A stretch of DNA of 64,000 bases from Acidobacteriota bacterium (GTDB taxonomy: Bacteria > Acidobacteriota > Thermoanaerobaculia > Multivoradales > Multivoraceae), in assembly GCA_003388555.1 (NCBI GenBank), contig QQVD01000068.1:86633-150632 (forward strand), written 5' to 3'. The number at the start of each line of letters is the position of its first letter. Position 1 is the first letter of the stretch. Under the pieces are notes generated by a model, which was not told the origin of the DNA, made no database searches, and worked only from the letters and a program-made list of their open reading frames with translations. Position numbers and translations under genes: made by a program. Positions 59,789-64,000 of the stretch are shown one piece after another.

Positions 59789-60703
59789 TCATCGGCTCTT
59801 CATCGACCAGAGGCGGCCAGCCAGGTAGCGGTGCAACGCCCGGTCGAGCGGCTCGCTGGTGTCGATCAGGGTGTAGTCGATCCCCAGCTCGATGAAGCGG
59901 GTACGTAGCGTTTCGATGTGCTGCTGCACGAGCAGCCGGTATTGGCGCGCGAAGTCGCCCCCCGAGAGGGCGATGCGCACGCCGCTCTCGAGATCCTCGA
60001 GATCGGTCGTCTCGTCGTAGGGCAGCTCGATCTCGGCCGGGTCGAGGAGGTGGAAGAGCAGGACGTCGTTGCCGCGCACCTTGAGCCCGCGCACCGCCCG
60101 CACCACCTGCTCCGGTGGCTCGTAGAAGTCGGAGATCACCACCACGATCCCACGCCGGCGGGAGGTGTCGGCGAGCCTGACCAGCGGCTTCTCGAGGTCG
60201 CCCGCGCCACCCGGTTCGAGCCGCGACAGGCTGAGCAGTGCCCGCTGCAGGTGCTTGGCCGCCGGTGGGATCTGCTCGCGGACCTCGTCGTCGAAGAGCA
60301 TCAGGCCGACGCGGTCGCGCTGTCGACTCGCCAGGTACGCCAGGCAGGAGGCCAGGGTGCGACCGTAGTCGAGCTTGCTCAGCGGCGCGGTGCCGAAGTC
60401 CATCGAACGCGAGATGTCGAGCGCCAACGTCACCTGGGTGTTGGTGTCGCCCTCGAACTCCTTGACGTAGTAGCGGTCGCTGCGCGAGTAGAGCTTCCAG
60501 TCGATCTGACGGATGTCGTCGCCAGGCATGTAGGCACGGTACTCGGCGAAGTCCATCGAACGCCCCACGAACGGCGATCGGTGCAGCCCGGAGATGAACC
60601 CCTCCACCACGGTCTTGGCCAGCAGCTCGAGATTCGAGATCCGGCCCAGCACGGCCGGATCGAGGAACCGGGCGCTCGCCGAGCCGCGCACCGGGGCGCT
60701 CAA
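59789..60703 (-). CDS. DUF58 domain protein (VWA-like)
   Basis: The protein has 304 aa. The start is a TTG, chosen because GAGGAGGAG lies six bases upstream. The DUF58 core begins LLAKTVVEGFISGLHRSPFVGRS, in parts, followed by FAEYRAYMPGDDIRQIDWKLYSRSD, then the VWA-like MIDAS DISRSMD (about 97) and VVVISDFYEP. This is the usual partner of MoxR ATPases. It has no membrane segment and should be cytoplasmic. It sits 103 bp after moxR and 88 bp before the BatA-like gene, so it belongs to the same operon. Confidence 0.9.
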   Translation of the reverse strand: MSAPVRGSASARFLDPAVLGRISNLELLAKTVVEGFISGLHRSPFVGRSMDFAEYRAYMPGDDIRQIDWKLYSRSDRYYVKEFEGDTNTQVTLALDISRSMDFGTAPLSKLDYGRTLASCLAYLASRQRDRVGLMLFDDEVREQIPPAAKHLQRALLSLSRLEPGGAGDLEKPLVRLADTSRRRGIVVVISDFYEPPEQVVRAVRGLKVRGNDVLLFHLLDPAEIELPYDETTDLEDLESGVRIALSGGDFARQYRLLVQQHIETLRTRFIELGIDYTLIDTSEPLDRALHRYLAGRLWSMKSR

Positions 60704-60806
60704 CGGCTCCTCCTCGGCGACCGCACGCAGCGCCGGGCGCCGCCGGACGACACCGACGTCCCCTCGGAAGAGGTTCGCTCATCGCGTCGACGCACCGCGG
60801 CCCAGC

Positions 60807-61952
60807 TCACATTCCGGAGCTCTCGACCGGCACCGACTGCACCAGTCGCTCGATCAGGTCGTCCGATGTGATGCGCTCCGAGTCGGCCTGGAAGTTGGTC
60901 AGCAGACGATGGCGCAGCACCGGCCGGGCGAGCGCCTTGATGTCGTCGAAGCCGACCGAGAAGCGGCCGTCCATGAGCGCCCTCGCCTTGCCGCCGAGGA
61001 TCAGGTACTGGGCGGCGCGCACGCTGCCGCCGTACTCGACGTACTGGTCGACGAAGTCGGGCGACTCCTCGGTGTTGGGTCGGGTGCGCCGCACCAGGCG
61101 GACGGCGTAGCGCAGCACGCTCTCGGACACCGGCACCCGCCGCACCAGGCCGTGGAAGGCGCGCAGCTCCTCGCCGGAGACGGCGCTGCCGAGCTCGACC
61201 TTGCGCGCCGAAGTGGTCGAGGTGACCACCTCCATCTCGCGTTCCTCGTCGAGGTGCTCGATGATGATGTTGAACATGAAGCGGTCGAGCTGAGCCTCGG
61301 GGAGCGGATAGGTGCCCTCGAGCTCGATGGGATTCTGCGTGGCGAAGACGAAGAAGGGCTGGTCGAGCTCGTAGGTCTTGCCCTGCACCGTCACCCGGTG
61401 CTCCTGCATCGCCTCGAGCAGAGCCGCCTGGGTCTTCGGAGGGGTGCGGTTGATCTCGTCGGCGAGCACGATCTGCGAGAAGATCGGGCCGGGCATGAAG
61501 ACCATCGAGCGGCGACCGGTCTCGTGGTCCTCCTGGATGATCTCGGTGCCGGTGATGTCGGCGGGCATCAGGTCCGGGGTGAACTGGATGCGACTGAAGT
61601 CGAGGCGCAGGATGCGCGCCATCGTCTGCACGATCAGGGTCTTGGCGAGTCCAGGCACGCCGGTGATGATGCTGTTGCCGCCGACGAACAGGGTCATCAG
61701 CACCTGCTCGAGCACCTCGTCCTGGCCGATGATCGTCTTGCGCAGCTGAGCGAGGATCTCGTCGCGTCCCTGCTTGAGGCGTCGCGCCAGCTCGGTGTCC
61801 CCGACCTGCTCCTCGCCGTCGTCGACCGCCGCCGCGACTGCCGCCGGAGTCGACGCCGCGACGGCCTCCTGTCGGCCGGGCCCGACCGCGCCGCCGGCGC
61901 CAGTGCTCTCGTCGTCGTCGCCGGTGCCGGGGGTGTCGAAGTCGTCGTTCAT
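60807..61952 (-). CDS. MoxR-type AAA+ ATPase of the Bat-like operon
   Basis: The protein has 381 aa. An acidic, Ala/Gly-rich N terminus (1-50) precedes the ATPase. Walker A is GVPGLAKT (about 93-100), Walker B is IVLADEINR, sensor 1 is FATQNPIELEGTYPLPEAQLDRF, and a C-terminal helical lid closes the protein. Compared with the shorter MoxR at 23251 it is the classical MRP-subfamily type seen with DUF58 and Bat proteins. It probably remodels or loads metal into the VWA proteins encoded downstream. Confidence 0.93.
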   Translation of the reverse strand: MNDDFDTPGTGDDDESTGAGGAVGPGRQEAVAASTPAAVAAAVDDGEEQVGDTELARRLKQGRDEILAQLRKTIIGQDEVLEQVLMTLFVGGNSIITGVPGLAKTLIVQTMARILRLDFSRIQFTPDLMPADITGTEIIQEDHETGRRSMVFMPGPIFSQIVLADEINRTPPKTQAALLEAMQEHRVTVQGKTYELDQPFFVFATQNPIELEGTYPLPEAQLDRFMFNIIIEHLDEEREMEVVTSTTSARKVELGSAVSGEELRAFHGLVRRVPVSESVLRYAVRLVRRTRPNTEESPDFVDQYVEYGGSVRAAQYLILGGKARALMDGRFSVGFDDIKALARPVLRHRLLTNFQADSERITSDDLIERLVQSVPVESSGM

Positions 61953-62055
61953 CGTCTGCTGGCCTCTGGTGTGAGGAGCGCAGGCCCGCTGCAGTCGGGG
62001 CCTGGAGCTCGGTTCGGGATGCTCGGCTTCGGGTGTCGCTGCGCCTTCTGGCGGC

Positions 62056-62907
62056 TCAGTACAGCAAGCCGTAGGCGAGGTAGTTGATTCCCAGTTTGAA
62101 CCCCTTCTGGGTCATGTGGGCGGGATAGAACGCGGTGTCGGACCACTCCCAGTAGTCGCCGACGTCCATGTTGTAGTTGACGATCGCCAGCAGCCGCTTC
62201 TGCGGGTCGTTGTCCTCGAACACGCCGTAGATCGCCGGCGGGAACCAGTCACCCATCTCGGGCACCGAGAAGTCGAGGTCGTCGAGCTCGAAGAAGGTGC
62301 GGAAGATCGGATGGTCGACCTGCATCGGGTAGAGGATCACGCCCGGGAAGACCCGCTCGATCTGGTGGCGGAAGTTGCTCCACTGGGCGCTGCGGCCGGG
62401 CTGATCGAAGAAGTCGTCGATGACCAGGAATCCGCCGCGCAGCAGGTACTGACGGAGGATCTCCACCTGCTCGTCGGTCGGCGACCAGAAGCCGGGCTCG
62501 CACATGTAGGCCCAGGGGTAGTCGAACAGGCGCGGGTCGTCGATCTCCAGCACGTTGCCGGTGCCCTGTTGCACGTCGATGCCGGTGATCTCCTCGACGA
62601 TGCGCGAGAAGTTCTTCTCCGCCTGCGGGTAGTCGTGGTTCCACTTCAGGTCGAGGCCCCAGCTGTACTCGCCGAAGCCCCAGTCGAGCGGTCGGAAACG
62701 GATGCGCACGAAGGTGAACCGCCCGTCGTACTCGTAGCTCGGGGTCTCCACCTGAGGCGGCTCCGGGGCGCCGCTCCACGGCTCGGTCGCCGCCGCCCAG
62801 GCGGCCAGGGAGCCGCAGAGCAAGAGCGCCGGAAGCAGCAACGTGCGGTGCCGGCGTAGCGCCGACGCGAAGCCGCCTGGGACGGTCATCCTGCGGCTCA
62901 CTGCCAC
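62056..62907 (-). CDS. DUF4159 domain protein, exported
   Basis: The protein has 283 aa from the ATG at 62907; the GTG at 62901, overlapping the upstream stop as GTGA, is an equally good start. A signal peptide (RTLLLPALLLCGSLAAWAAA) ends near residue 40. The mature part is DUF4159: FTFVRIRF, DLKWNHDYPQAEKNF, PWAYMCEPGFWSPTDEQVEILRQYLLRGGFLVIDDFF (in parts), HPIFRTFFELDD and NYNMDVGDYWEW. The fold is glutamine-amidotransferase-like and lacks an obvious catalytic Cys. It is a steady member of MoxR-Bat operons in Acidobacteriota and relatives; function unknown. Confidence 0.87.
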   Translation of the reverse strand: MAVSRRMTVPGGFASALRRHRTLLLPALLLCGSLAAWAAATEPWSGAPEPPQVETPSYEYDGRFTFVRIRFRPLDWGFGEYSWGLDLKWNHDYPQAEKNFSRIVEEITGIDVQQGTGNVLEIDDPRLFDYPWAYMCEPGFWSPTDEQVEILRQYLLRGGFLVIDDFFDQPGRSAQWSNFRHQIERVFPGVILYPMQVDHPIFRTFFELDDLDFSVPEMGDWFPPAIYGVFEDNDPQKRLLAIVNYNMDVGDYWEWSDTAFYPAHMTQKGFKLGINYLAYGLLY

Positions 62908-64000
62908 CCCCCCGACCTCGAAAGCGGCGTTCGAGGCGGCTCGGCGACGGCGCTCGAGCCCGCGGCCGAAGCCTCGAGCAGCTCGAGCAGCAGCTCCTGC
63001 GCGGCGACGAAGTCCGGAGCCAGCTCGAGCGCCAGCAGCACCTCGCGTCGTGCCTCCTCGGGTCGTCCGGCATCACGCAGGGTCAGCGCGAGGTCGTAAC
63101 GCGCCTGCGGCACCGACGGCGGCCCGAGGGCGAGGAAGGCTCGCTGCTCGCGCACCGCCAGGTCCCAGCGCCGCTGCTGGCGCGAGAGTTCGGCCAGACG
63201 CCGGTGGTGCACCGGCTCCATCGGGTAGATGAACATCAGCCGCTCGAGCACGTCGGCCTCCACCTCCGGCTCGATGCCGGCGTCGCGCAGCAACCCGGCG
63301 TAGCGGACGTGCTCCTGGTAGGAGAACTCGTTGATGTCGACGATCTTGCGCAGCTCGCGGCGCAGCTCGTCGGAGCGCCGGGTGCGGTCGTAGAGCTCGA
63401 CCAGCGCATGGTAGCCGCTGCCGGGGCCGGCGTACTCGGGAAAGAGGTCGCGTGCCCGGGACAGGAAGAGCTCGGCCTCGTCGTAGCGGGCCTGCTCGAC
63501 CAGCATGGTCCCCCAGCGCAGCTGCGCCCGCAGATCGTCCGGCCGCTCGAGCGCCGCGGCGCGCGCCGCGTCGCGCTCCTCGGGCGAAGAAGAGCCCGCC
63601 GACGGGCGAAGGTGCACGGCAGGGCCGTCGCCAGATGCCGTGACCTGCGACGCCTCGTCGTCTTCGTCGGGATCCGAGAAGCCGCCGAGGGCGCCGGCGT
63701 AGCGCTGGCGCAACCAGCCGAAGAAGACCTCGTCGAACTCCTCGAGCGTCATCTCGAGGTGCTCCTGCCACAGCTCCTCGGTGTCGAGGCCGTCGGCGTA
63801 GCCACCGAGGATGTCGAGCATCGTGTCCCAACCGCGGTTGCGCTCGATCCACTCTGCGATCAGCGAGGCCTGGAAGTAGGAGAGCGCGATCTGGTTGGGG
63901 AACTCGGGTCGCACGAAGCCGGAGTTGATCTCGCGCAGACCATAGAGCTCGCCGTCGGCCAGCATCTGCACGAACTGCGGTTGCACGTCGTCGCCCCAGC
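62898..64000 (-). CDS. TPR-containing protein with peptidase-MA-like C-terminal part, 5' end outside window
   Basis: The frame is open to the right edge, so the start is beyond 64000; a GTG at 63986 is internal. The visible 366 residues begin with a helical stretch (FPNQIALSYFQASLIAEWIERN, in parts, then LWQEHLEMTLEEFDEVFFGWL). This resembles the end of a gluzincin peptidase-MA domain, whose HExxH would lie outside the window. TPR-like helices (about 150-340) follow. The last bases overlap the DUF4159 start, making it the known first member of this operon here. Confidence 0.75.
   Translation of the reverse strand, partial: WGDDVQPQFVQMLADGELYGLREINSGFVRPEFPNQIALSYFQASLIAEWIERNRGWDTMLDILGGYADGLDTEELWQEHLEMTLEEFDEVFFGWLRQRYAGALGGFSDPDEDDEASQVTASGDGPAVHLRPSAGSSSPEERDAARAAALERPDDLRAQLRWGTMLVEQARYDEAELFLSRARDLFPEYAGPGSGYHALVELYDRTRRSDELRRELRKIVDINEFSYQEHVRYAGLLRDAGIEPEVEADVLERLMFIYPMEPVHHRRLAELSRQQRRWDLAVREQRAFLALGPPSVPQARYDLALTLRDAGRPEEARREVLLALELAPDFVAAQELLLELLEASAAGSSAVAEPPRTPLSRSGGWQ

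Overview
The window is about 70 percent GC, densely coded, and carries no rRNA, tRNA, CRISPR array or transposase that I can recognise. Gene content points to an Acidobacteriota-like bacterium, most likely of the Thermoanaerobaculia type. The clues are an ECF sigma factor translationally coupled to a Ser/Thr kinase with a TPR/TolB-like tail, a secreted HExxH protease with Calx-beta repeats and a C-terminal beta domain typical of that group, DUF3014, DUF4159 and DUF4301 proteins, and a Bat-type MoxR/DUF58/VWA operon. The taxonomic call is inference from gene families, not from a marker gene.

Layout. (a) 436-20371, minus strand: a polyunsaturated-fatty-acid-synthase (Pfa) megasynthase in the order pfaD (ER), pfaA-like (KS-MAT-3xACP-KR-DH), pfaC-like (KS-CLF-AT-4x hotdog), followed directly by oleA, oleB and oleC of head-to-head olefin synthesis. 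It reads as one lipid-making cluster that should build a polyene acyl chain and condense two chains into a very long polyunsaturated hydrocarbon. No OleD, no phosphopantetheinyl transferase and no acylglycerol-phosphate acyltransferase domain is present. (b) 20847-24081, minus: DUF3014 protein, a CoxE-like VWA protein and its MoxR AAA+ ATPase. (c) 24082-29488: a long gene-free stretch, Hsp20 with a clear terminator, a striking G-rich/C-rich simple-repeat block, a four-S1-domain RNA-binding protein, DUF1820, an OmpH/Skp-like periplasmic protein and RraA. (d) 29938-36269: ECF sigma plus kinase, a SnoaL-like protein and the secreted metalloprotease. (e) 36312-44590: FAD-linked oxidase, a NarL-type response regulator, a STAS protein, DUF4301, RmlD, UppP, then an RsbU-like response-regulator phosphatase overlapping an RsbW-like kinase (a partner-switching set). 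(f) 44626-47498: exonuclease III and a secreted beta-propeller protein. (g) 47586-51594: a cysteine/sulfur-transfer operon (1-Cys peroxiredoxin, CysM-like synthase, JAMM protease, ubiquitin-like/MoeB/rhodanese fusion). All its genes overlap, and it is preceded by a predicted leaderless 38-codon ORF ending in Cys-Ala-Cys-Arg and a strong hairpin. (h) 51662-64000, minus: an ABC1/UbiB kinase and a Bat-like operon (TPR protein, DUF4159, MoxR, DUF58, BatA-VWA, DUF4175-like coiled-coil protein) that runs off the right edge.

The two most interesting systems are the physically fused Pfa-Ole cluster and the cysteine operon with its putative Cys-codon attenuator. Gene starts were revised from ribosome-binding sites where stated. 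Homology calls come from reading motifs and were not checked by database search.
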